From Marinomonas alcarazii (GTDB taxonomy: Bacteria > Pseudomonadota > Gammaproteobacteria > Pseudomonadales > Marinomonadaceae), in NCBI RefSeq assembly GCF_003208215.1, contig NZ_QKLW01000001.1, forward strand, positions 496,001-560,000: a DNA stretch of 64,000 nt, read 5' to 3'. The position numbers were made by a program, and so were the translations under genes. The notes beneath the pieces were generated by a model. The model did not search any database, was not told the origin of the DNA, and saw nothing but the letters and a program-made list of their open reading frames with translations. Below, one piece after another: positions 56,837 through 64,000 of the stretch. Numbering within the stretch: the first letter of the stretch is position 1; each line of letters opens with the position of its first letter.

Positions 56837-57790
56837 ATGTTAAAAACACTAAAAGAAGCAGTGATTGCTGTTATTTATGGTGGCCGCTCGGCTGAACGTG
56901 AAGTGTCGATGCAAAGCGGTCCTTTGGTCGCGGAAGGCCTTAGGTCAAAAGGTTTCCAGGTTGTAGAAGTGGATCTTTATGGCGCTGATGGGCTGTTGGA
57001 TCCTATTGTGCAATTGCAGTCTGTATCATTCGATGTGGCGTTCATCGCTTTGCATGGTGGTGAAGGTGAGGATGGTCGAGTTCAAGCTTTGCTTGAAATG
57101 CTTGGTAAGCCTTATACGGGAAGCTCGCCTTTGGCTTGTGGGTTGGCAATGGATAAAGTGCTAACTAAGCGCTTTTGGCATGGTATTGGTATTCCGACGC
57201 CAGCTTATTTGTCTTTTGTTGGGCATGCTGATGCAGATGTCATTGAAGAACAGATGTCTTATCCAGTGATAGTAAAGCCTTCAAGAGAGGGGTCTACTAT
57301 TGGAATTAACAAAGCCACTAACAGAGCGGAGCTTGATGAAGCGCTTCTTAAGGCGCTTGAGTATGACTCTGATGTTCTGGTTGAGGAGTTTGTTGATGGG
57401 CCTGAATTCACGATAACGATTATCGATGACGTGGCTTATCCTCCAATAGGGCTTAAGCCTGCCCCTGATCATAAGTTGTATGACTATGAGGCAAAATACA
57501 TTGCGGATGATACCGAGTATCTACTACCTTGTGGCCTGAATGAAGATGATGAAAATGAGCTGCAAATGCTGGCGTTGGATGCTTATCGCTCATTGGGTTG
57601 TTCTGGTTGGGGGCGTGTTGATGTAATGCGCGATCAAGCTGGGGTCTTTTGGGTGTTGGAAGTGAATACCGCGCCGGGTATGACATCTCATAGTTTGGTT
57701 CCTATGGCGGCTAATTATGTTGGAATTGACTATGCTTCATTAGTAGAGAAGATTGCGCAAAGTGCTTGGGATAAAGTTGGGCGTAACTAG
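56837..57790 (+). CDS. ddlB: D-alanine--D-alanine ligase
   Basis: A 317-residue ATP-grasp enzyme making D-Ala-D-Ala. YGGRSAEREVSMQSG is the N-terminal signature, VKPSREGSTIGINK and LVEEFVDGPEFTITI the ATP-grasp region, and LEVNTAPGMTSHSLVP the metal and substrate loop. It feeds murF. Confidence 0.95.
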   Translation: MLKTLKEAVIAVIYGGRSAEREVSMQSGPLVAEGLRSKGFQVVEVDLYGADGLLDPIVQLQSVSFDVAFIALHGGEGEDGRVQALLEMLGKPYTGSSPLACGLAMDKVLTKRFWHGIGIPTPAYLSFVGHADADVIEEQMSYPVIVKPSREGSTIGINKATNRAELDEALLKALEYDSDVLVEEFVDGPEFTITIIDDVAYPPIGLKPAPDHKLYDYEAKYIADDTEYLLPCGLNEDDENELQMLALDAYRSLGCSGWGRVDVMRDQAGVFWVLEVNTAPGMTSHSLVPMAANYVGIDYASLVEKIAQSAWDKVGRN

Positions 57791-57793
57791 CGT

Positions 57794-58474
57794 ATGAGAA
57801 TAGCGGCACTCATTGGGGCGATTTTATTAATATTGGTGGCGACATTTCAGGGAAATGAATCCTCTGAAACTTGGTTTGCTATCGAGAATATTGAGATCAA
57901 AGGGGATCTGAAATATGCAAAGAAAGCAGAGTTGCAGTCCGATTTTTCTTCTTTGCTCAATCAGAGCCTTTTAAGTGTTTCTTTGTCGGACGCCTTAGCG
58001 ACAGTTTTGTCATCAGAGTGGGTGGCAAGTGCAGAGATTCGTAAAGTTTGGCCAAATACGTTGCAGGTGCTTGTTCATGAGCATACGCCTCTAGCATACT
58101 GGGGGGATAGGCAAGTTCTTTCCACCTCTGCTGCCGTTATTACTCCAAAGACGGTGCCTGATTTGCCGCTTACTCGGCTTTATGGTCCAGAAGGTTCAAG
58201 CGATATTGTGCTCGAGCAGTTTGGTTTAGTAAGCCAAGTGCTTGCTTCCTCTTCATTGCGGATATTTTCTCTCACCTTGGAGCCAAGGGGGGCTTGGAAT
58301 ATTGTTTTTACCAATGGAGTAGCCGTCAAGCTAGGAAGAACCGAGATATTAGAACGGTTACAGCGCTTTATAGCGGTGTATAAAAGTGATTTATCGGGTA
58401 GAATAGATCAAATAACGTCTGTCGATGCTCGCTATCCTCATGGGGTAGCAGTGGGTTGGGCAAAAAATAAATAA
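57794..58474 (+). CDS. ftsQ: Cell division protein FtsQ
   Basis: A 226-residue bitopic protein, shorter than E. coli FtsQ (about 276), mostly because its cytoplasmic tail is almost absent: the membrane helix begins at residue 3 (IAALIGAILLILVATF). A POTRA domain (about 29-100, FAIENIEIKGDLKYAKKAEL) and the FtsQ domain (VRKVWPNTLQVLVHEHTPLAYW-like) follow. It links the early divisome to FtsL and FtsW-FtsI. Confidence 0.88.
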   Translation: MRIAALIGAILLILVATFQGNESSETWFAIENIEIKGDLKYAKKAELQSDFSSLLNQSLLSVSLSDALATVLSSEWVASAEIRKVWPNTLQVLVHEHTPLAYWGDRQVLSTSAAVITPKTVPDLPLTRLYGPEGSSDIVLEQFGLVSQVLASSSLRIFSLTLEPRGAWNIVFTNGVAVKLGRTEILERLQRFIAVYKSDLSGRIDQITSVDARYPHGVAVGWAKNK

Positions 58475-58549
58475 TGTTGGCCTGTTTGTTGCTTTTTTGT
58501 ACAGCATGAAGAGGGTCTCCATAAAAACACGTAATGCCGGGAAGGTAAA

Positions 58550-59821
58550 ATGATAGTCGGTTTGGATGTAGGCACATCGAAAGTTATCTGTTTGGTTGGC
58601 GAAGTTCTAGCTGATGGTAGTTTGGAAATTGTCGGTATTGGCTCTCATAGTTCAAAGGGTATGAAGCGTGGTGTTGTCATCAATATTGAGTCAACAGTGC
58701 AGTCTATCCAAAGAGCTGTTGAGGAAGCTGAATTGATGGCAGGTTGTAATATACATTCTGTTTATGTCAGTGTTGCTGGGAGCCATATACGCAGCTTGAA
58801 TTCTCATGGCATTGTGGCGGTGAAAAATGGCGAAGTGCAAAAAGAAGATATTGATCGAGTCATTGATGCCGCGCAAGCTGTGCCAATATCTTCAGATCAG
58901 CGAGTGATACATATTCTGCCTCAGGAATACCACATAGATTCGCAGGAAGGCATCAAAGATCCTTTGGGAATGTCTGGTGTTCGTTTAGAGGCCAATGTCC
59001 ACTTAATCTCAGGCGCCGTGAACGCTGTGATGAATGTGGAGAAATGTATTAAGCGTTGTGGGTTGGGAGTGGATGGTGTCATTCTCTCACAGCTGGCTTC
59101 CAGTGAATCTTCACTAAGTGAAGATGAAAAAGATTTAGGTGTTTGTTTAATAGATATCGGTGCAGGAACGTCTGATATCGCAGTTTGGATTGATGGCGCG
59201 TTGCACCATACTGCAGTGGTTCCGGTGGCGGGTGATCAGGTCACGAATGATATTTCGATGGCTCTGCGTACTCCGACTCAACACGCAGAAGAAATTAAAG
59301 TGAAGTATGCTTGTGCAATGTCTTCTATGGCTTCTGCTGAGCAGGTTCTTCAAGTGCCAAGTGTTGGGGATCGTCAACCAAGATCTATTACACGCCATGC
59401 CTTAACTGAAGTTGTAGAGGCTCGGTATGAAGAAATTTACAATTTAGTTTTAGATGAGTTAAGGCGCAGTGGATATGCTGAGCGTATCCCTGCAGGTATT
59501 GTAATTACTGGGGGTACGTCCCTAATGGAAGGGGCAGCTGAACTGGCGGAGAAGGTTTTCCAGATGCCTGTTCGACTATCTTTACCAGATAGTACTAAAG
59601 GAATGTCGGACATTGTCGATAACCCTATATATTCAACAAGTGTTGGATTATTGGCTTATGGCAGTAAAGAGGCTGAAGTAACGGAAATCTCGAAACGAAT
59701 GATGTCTAAGACGCAAACTAAACGAGAAACGTCAGTTCTGGCACCTAAAGAAATCGGGTCATCCTTCAGTGCAGCGAAGGCGTGGCAGAAACTTAAACAC
59801 TGGTTTCAAAGTTATATTTAG
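58550..59821 (+). CDS. ftsA: Cell division protein FtsA
   Basis: A 423-residue actin-fold ATPase that tethers FtsZ to the membrane. VGLDVGTSKVICLVGE is the phosphate-1 motif, LIDIGAGTSDIAVW phosphate-2 and GIVITGGTSLMEG the adenosine motif. The end AWQKLKHWFQSYI is the amphipathic membrane-targeting helix. The 75-base gap to ftsQ carries AAGG just before the start. Confidence 0.95.
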   Translation: MIVGLDVGTSKVICLVGEVLADGSLEIVGIGSHSSKGMKRGVVINIESTVQSIQRAVEEAELMAGCNIHSVYVSVAGSHIRSLNSHGIVAVKNGEVQKEDIDRVIDAAQAVPISSDQRVIHILPQEYHIDSQEGIKDPLGMSGVRLEANVHLISGAVNAVMNVEKCIKRCGLGVDGVILSQLASSESSLSEDEKDLGVCLIDIGAGTSDIAVWIDGALHHTAVVPVAGDQVTNDISMALRTPTQHAEEIKVKYACAMSSMASAEQVLQVPSVGDRQPRSITRHALTEVVEARYEEIYNLVLDELRRSGYAERIPAGIVITGGTSLMEGAAELAEKVFQMPVRLSLPDSTKGMSDIVDNPIYSTSVGLLAYGSKEAEVTEISKRMMSKTQTKRETSVLAPKEIGSSFSAAKAWQKLKHWFQSYI

Positions 59822-59860
59822 TCAGAAGTGATTACGAATTTATTGAGGAGCGATAAGCCC

Positions 59861-61093
59861 ATGAATGTCTTTGATTTAGCCGAAGATAATCTATCAGATA
59901 ATGCTGTTATTAAAGTTGTTGGTGTTGGCGGTGGCGGTGGTAATGCCGTGCGTCACATGCTTGAGAACCGATTGGAAGGTGTGGAATTTATCTGTGCTAA
60001 CACGGATTCCAAGGCTCTGATAGGTTTCGAGACAGGTGTTTCTTTGCAACTGGGCTCAACGATCACAAAAGGATTGGGTGCAGGTGCAAACCCTGAGGTG
60101 GGGCGCGACTCCGCTTTAGAAGACCAAGAAAAGATTACCCAGTTGTTAACTGGCGCTGATATGGTTTTTATCACCGCTGGTATGGGCGGTGGTACAGGAA
60201 CAGGTGCTGCTCCCGTTATTGCTAAGGTGGCTCGTGAGCTTGGTATATTGACGGTTGCTGTTGTTACTAAGCCTTTTCCGTTTGAAGGCCGTCGTCGAGC
60301 ACGCGTTGCAGAAGATGGTGTTAAAGAATTGCGTGAAAATGTCGATTCATTAATAACAGTACCGAATGAACGCTTGTTACCAGTATTGGGAAAAAATATT
60401 TCCCTGCTGAAGGCATTTGGTGAAGCAAACAATGTTTTGTTTAATGCGGTTCAGGGTATAACAGATTTGATCATGCGACCTGGTTTGATCAACGTCGACT
60501 TTGCAGACGTAAGAACGGTTATGTCTGAGATGGGTATGGCGATGATGGGGACGGGGTCTGCATCAGGTGAGGATAGAGCGAGAGTGGCTGCTGAGGCCGC
60601 AATTCACAATCCATTGCTTGAAGACATCAATCTTAGAGGTGCACGTGGTGTGCTGGTAAACATTACAGCCAACGAAGAAGTTGGGTTGTCCGAGTTTACT
60701 GAGGTTGGTGGAATTATTGAAGAATATGCATCGGAAGATGCTACTGTCGTAATTGGTTGTGCTATCGATCCTAGTGTAGGTGATGAGATGCGAGTTACGG
60801 TGGTTGCTACTGGTTTAGAGGGTCGTACCGCAGTTGAAATGAAGTCTGCTGTTGGTGAATCTGCTGTCTCTCAACCGGTTATGACAAAGGTGGAGCAACA
60901 AGTTGTAGAAAACACTGAAGCGCAAGTTTCAGTGGCTCCTCCTGAGTCTAAGCCTTCGCTTAATACCAAGGTGGAAGTTGTAGAGAAAAACTTGGATGAA
61001 AAGAAAGAATCAACGGATTCATCTTCTATTTCAAGTGGCGATAAATTGTCATATTTGGACATTCCAGCGTTTTTGCGTCGACAAGCTGATTAG
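59861..61093 (+). CDS. ftsZ: Cell division protein FtsZ
   Basis: A 410-residue tubulin-like GTPase that forms the Z ring. [14 protein letters not shown] is the N-terminal nucleotide loop, [15 protein letters not shown] the tubulin signature; an acidic, low-complexity linker (about 320-390) leads to the C-terminal peptide [12 protein letters not shown] that binds FtsA. ATG at 59861 (MNVFDLAED) matches the family; the GTG at 59828 would add 11 unusual residues. GAGGAG lies 12 bases ahead. Confidence 0.95.
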   Translation: MNVFDLAEDNLSDNAVIKVVGVGGGGGNAVRHMLENRLEGVEFICANTDSKALIGFETGVSLQLGSTITKGLGAGANPEVGRDSALEDQEKITQLLTGADMVFITAGMGGGTGTGAAPVIAKVARELGILTVAVVTKPFPFEGRRRARVAEDGVKELRENVDSLITVPNERLLPVLGKNISLLKAFGEANNVLFNAVQGITDLIMRPGLINVDFADVRTVMSEMGMAMMGTGSASGEDRARVAAEAAIHNPLLEDINLRGARGVLVNITANEEVGLSEFTEVGGIIEEYASEDATVVIGCAIDPSVGDEMRVTVVATGLEGRTAVEMKSAVGESAVSQPVMTKVEQQVVENTEAQVSVAPPESKPSLNTKVEVVEKNLDEKKESTDSSSISSGDKLSYLDIPAFLRRQAD

Positions 61094-61198
61094 TTTCAGC
61101 AAAAACGATGCAATATCAAAAGGTTGGATTGTATATAAAATGTGTTATTGATATTATTTGTAAAGAATAGTATCCAGTCATAAAAATGTAGGAATCAA

Positions 61199-62116
61199 AT
61201 GGTACGCCAACACACACTAAAGAACATTATTCGAGCTACTGGAGTGGGTTTACACTCTGGCGAGAAGGTGTATTTGACATTAAAACCTGCTCCTGTGAAT
61301 ACGGGTATCGTATTTGTTCGTACAGACTTGGATCCAGTTGTAGAGATTCATGGCGATGCGAAGGCAGTAGGGTCAACAAATTTTGCTACGGCTTTATGTC
61401 AGGGTGATGTGAAGGTTAGTACTGTAGAGCATTTGTTGTCAGCCATGGCTGGTCTAGGTGTTGATAACGCCTATGTAGAAGTAAGCGCTAGCGAAATTCC
61501 TCTTATGGATGGAAGTGCAAGCCCTTTTGTTTTCCTTCTGCAGTCTGCTGGTTTGGAAGCTCAAAACGCACCGAAGAAATTCATTCGAGTTAAGAAGCCT
61601 ATTCGAGTTGATGAGGGCGATAAATATGCCTCTCTTGAGCCTCATTCAGGTTTCCGACTGTCGTTTACAATTGACTTTCAGCATCCTGCCATTGGTGAAG
61701 ATGTGCAAAGCACGTCGTTTGATTTTTCAACGACTACTTTTGTGAAAGAAATTAGCCGCGCACGTACTTTTGGTTTTATGAAGGATCTAGAATACTTCAA
61801 AAATAATAACCTTGCTCGTGGCGCAAACATGGAAAATGCCATTGTTCTTGATGACTATCGCGTCCTGAACGATGAAGGTTTGCGTTACCGTGATGAGCTA
61901 GTGCGTCATAAGGTATTGGATGCGATTGGTGATCTTTATCTTTTGGGTCACAGTCTTATCGGTGAATACAAAGCTTATAAATCAGGCCATGCTTTGAATA
62001 ATAAACTTTTGTTAGCTTTGCTTGAGCATCAAGACGCTTGGGAATATGTTGTTTTCGAAGATGAAGCGCAAACAACGCCTATTTCTTATGTGGAGCCAGC
62101 TTTTGTTGGCGCTTAA
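61199..62116 (+). CDS. lpxC: UDP-3-O-acyl-GlcNAc deacetylase
   Basis: A 305-residue zinc enzyme for the committed step of lipid A synthesis. [16 protein letters not shown] holds the first zinc histidine, [17 protein letters not shown] the second histidine and aspartate. [11 protein letters not shown] is the N-terminal signature. The 105-base gap to ftsZ may hold its own promoter. A terminator follows. Confidence 0.96.
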   Translation: MVRQHTLKNIIRATGVGLHSGEKVYLTLKPAPVNTGIVFVRTDLDPVVEIHGDAKAVGSTNFATALCQGDVKVSTVEHLLSAMAGLGVDNAYVEVSASEIPLMDGSASPFVFLLQSAGLEAQNAPKKFIRVKKPIRVDEGDKYASLEPHSGFRLSFTIDFQHPAIGEDVQSTSFDFSTTTFVKEISRARTFGFMKDLEYFKNNNLARGANMENAIVLDDYRVLNDEGLRYRDELVRHKVLDAIGDLYLLGHSLIGEYKAYKSGHALNNKLLLALLEHQDAWEYVVFEDEAQTTPISYVEPAFVGA

Positions 62117-62142
62117 TAAGTGATTAATTCTTAACCGAATAC

Positions 62143-62173
62143 AAAAAAACCAGACAATATGTCTGGTTTTTTT
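62143..62173. terminator. Terminator after lpxC
   Basis: AAAAAAACCAGAC and GTCTGGTTTTTTT around AATAT, 26 bases after the lpxC stop codon. It closes the division cluster. Confidence 0.9.
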
Positions 62174-62259
62174 GTATTTAGGTCCTTGATATTTCATGTT
62201 TTGTCTCACATTACCGTGGTAGACTGTGTTTATTACTAATTGGCTACGTTGAGTTCAAG

Positions 62260-64000
62260 ATGTTAGGAACCGTAATTAAAAAAATTGTCGGCACAAAGAA
62301 TGACCGAGAAGTAAAACGATATAAAAAAATCGTTACGCAAATTAATCAATTCGAAGAATCTCTCAAAAAATTATCAGACGATGATTTGTCAGGAAAAACC
62401 AGCGAGTTTCGTGAACGTTTAAATAAAGGCGAATCACTTGATTCTATTTTGCCTGAGGCGTTTGCTGTTGTCAGAGAAGGCAGTAGTCGTGTGATGGGGA
62501 TGCGCCACTTTGATGTGCAGCTCATTGGTGGAATGGTTTTGAACGAAGGTCGAATTGCAGAGATGCGAACAGGTGAAGGTAAAACGCTTGTTGCAACGCT
62601 TGCAGTGTATTTGAACGCATTGACGTCTAAAGGCGTTCACGTTGTTACGGTGAATGATTACCTTGCTAAACGTGATGCGAATTGGATGCGTCCACTTTAT
62701 GAATTTTTAGACATGAGTGTCGGTGTTGTTTTTTCTGGTCAAGATCGTGATGAGAAGAAGTCGGCTTACTTATGTGATATCACCTACGGAACGAACAACG
62801 AATTTGGCTTTGACTATCTTCGTGACAATATGGTGTTCCGCCTAGAAGATCGTGTTCAGCGTGATTTGAACTTTTCTGTAGTGGATGAAGTCGACTCCAT
62901 CCTAATAGATGAGGCGAGAACGCCTCTTATTATTTCTGGTGCTGTAGAAGACAGTTCTGAGCAGTATCGTAAGATTAACCAGTTGGCGCCATTACTGACC
63001 AAGCAAGAAAGTTCTGACGATGCTGAGGGTGATGCGGCTACTGGGCATTATATTTTTGATGAGTCGCAGCGCAGTATCGAGTTAACCGAAGAAGGTCACT
63101 CGTTTGTTGAGGCGTGGCTGGTAGAGCAAGGATTGTTGGGTGAAGGTGAAAGCCTTTATGCGGCAGGAAATCTTTCTTTATTGCACCATGTTCATGCGTG
63201 TATGAAGGCCCATGTTATCTTTAAGAAAAACATTGATTATGTGATTCAAGGAGATCAAATCGTCATCGTTGACGAGCATACGGGTCGTACCATGCCAGGT
63301 CGTCGTTGGTCTGAGGGTATCCACCAAGCAGTAGAAGCAAAAGAGGGTGTGACGATTCAGGCGGAAAGTCAGACATTGGCGTCGACGACTTTCCAAAATT
63401 ACTTCCGTCTATATGACAAATTATCTGGAATGACGGGTACAGCCGATACGGAAGCTTTTGAGTTTCAGCAAATTTATGGTCTATCCGTCATTGTTATTCC
63501 GACCAATCGTCAGGTTCAGCGTAAAGACTATAACGACCTTATTTACATGACGACGGAAGACAAGTTTGAAGCGATTGTCTTGGATATTGAAGAAATTATT
63601 CAGCAAGGGCGTCCTGTATTAGTGGGTACGGCTTCTATTGAATATTCTGAGTTGCTGTCAAATTATCTTGAGAAGAAAAACGTAAAACACAATGTTCTAA
63701 ATGCTAAACAGCATGAGCGTGAAGCTCAGATCATTGCAGATGCGGGTCGTCCTGGTGCTGTTACCATTGCTACCAATATGGCGGGTCGTGGTACAGATAT
63801 TGTATTGGGTGGTAATTTGCAGGTTGAGATTGATCAGCTGGGCGAAGGAGCTAGTCAAGAAAGTATCGATGCGTTGAAGGCGGATTGGAAGTCTCGAAAT
63901 GAGTCTGTATTGGCTGCCGGTGGTTTGCATATCATTGGTACTGAGCGTCATGAGTCTCGTCGTATTGATAACCAGTTGCGTGGACGTGCAGGGCGTCAAG
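62260..64000 (+). CDS. secA: Preprotein translocase ATPase SecA (truncated at window edge)
   Basis: The reading frame is open from the ATG at 62260 ([20 protein letters not shown]) to the end of the window, 580 residues, with no stop codon. [16 protein letters not shown]-type Walker A ([13 protein letters not shown]), [19 protein letters not shown] (DEAD-like) and [13 protein letters not shown] (motor domain 2) are clear. SecA drives preproteins through SecYEG using ATP; secD and secF are at 19-22 kb. The C-terminal wing, scaffold and zinc tail lie outside. Confidence 0.96.
   Translation, partial: MLGTVIKKIVGTKNDREVKRYKKIVTQINQFEESLKKLSDDDLSGKTSEFRERLNKGESLDSILPEAFAVVREGSSRVMGMRHFDVQLIGGMVLNEGRIAEMRTGEGKTLVATLAVYLNALTSKGVHVVTVNDYLAKRDANWMRPLYEFLDMSVGVVFSGQDRDEKKSAYLCDITYGTNNEFGFDYLRDNMVFRLEDRVQRDLNFSVVDEVDSILIDEARTPLIISGAVEDSSEQYRKINQLAPLLTKQESSDDAEGDAATGHYIFDESQRSIELTEEGHSFVEAWLVEQGLLGEGESLYAAGNLSLLHHVHACMKAHVIFKKNIDYVIQGDQIVIVDEHTGRTMPGRRWSEGIHQAVEAKEGVTIQAESQTLASTTFQNYFRLYDKLSGMTGTADTEAFEFQQIYGLSVIVIPTNRQVQRKDYNDLIYMTTEDKFEAIVLDIEEIIQQGRPVLVGTASIEYSELLSNYLEKKNVKHNVLNAKQHEREAQIIADAGRPGAVTIATNMAGRGTDIVLGGNLQVEIDQLGEGASQESIDALKADWKSRNESVLAAGGLHIIGTERHESRRIDNQLRGRAGRQ

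Overview
The window is a piece of a gammaproteobacterial chromosome. Gene order and protein sequences fit a marine Oceanospirillales bacterium, most likely Marinomonas or a close relative (inferred from gene content; no search was run). Two long conserved blocks set the frame: queA-tgt-yajC-secD-secF, and psd, motAB, rsgA, orn, tsaE-amiB-mutL-miaA-hfq-hflX-hflKC-hisZ-purA. These are followed by a CpxRA-like two-component pair, the RNase P RNA gene, and a complete division and cell wall cluster (mraZ, rsmH, ftsL, ftsI, murE, murF, mraY, murD, ftsW, murG, murC, ddlB, ftsQ, ftsA, ftsZ, lpxC) that runs into secA at the right edge.

Layout. 1-3.9 kb holds a truncated pirin, a GtrA protein, an FMN reductase, a nitronate monooxygenase, an EamA exporter and a VOC protein. 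3.9-8.1 kb is a leftward amino-acid unit: an AGCS symporter broken by a one-base frameshift, then aspA and ansA. A divergent XRE-type regulator and a long inverted repeat lie upstream of it. 9.27-16.30 kb is a foreign, visibly AT-rich integrated element of about 7.0 kb. 16.5-64 kb is conserved core genome.

The element is the notable part. It sits inside the anticodon loop of a host tRNA-Leu(CAA) gene, which is split into a 3' half at 9227-9279 and a 5' half at 16293-16333. A 9-bp core, GATTTTGAA, is repeated at both junctions. The element encodes a tyrosine recombinase, a GIY-YIG-type protein, MobC and a MobA-like relaxase, a candidate replication initiator with five iterons and a possible antisense RNA, and a small secreted protein. 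Just inside its right junction it carries its own tRNA-Leu(CAA) gene, interrupted in the anticodon loop by a 261-nt group I intron. The intron has recognisable P, Q, R and S elements, P3, P4, P7, P7.1, P7.2 and P8, a guide sequence for P1 and a 3-bp P10. The element therefore appears to destroy the host tRNA on entry and to supply a replacement. The intron interrupts the very sequence that the integrase attacks, so the replacement gene should be immune to self-integration. I am confident of the intron, the split tRNA and the junctions from sequence. The protective role of the intron is inference.

In the core region, peptidoglycan precursor synthesis (murE, murF, mraY, murD, murG, murC, ddlB), septation (ftsL, ftsI, ftsW, ftsQ, ftsA, ftsZ) and lipid A synthesis (lpxC) are tightly packed and many genes overlap, so transcription and translation are probably coupled. 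mraZ carries its own operator repeats upstream of the cluster.
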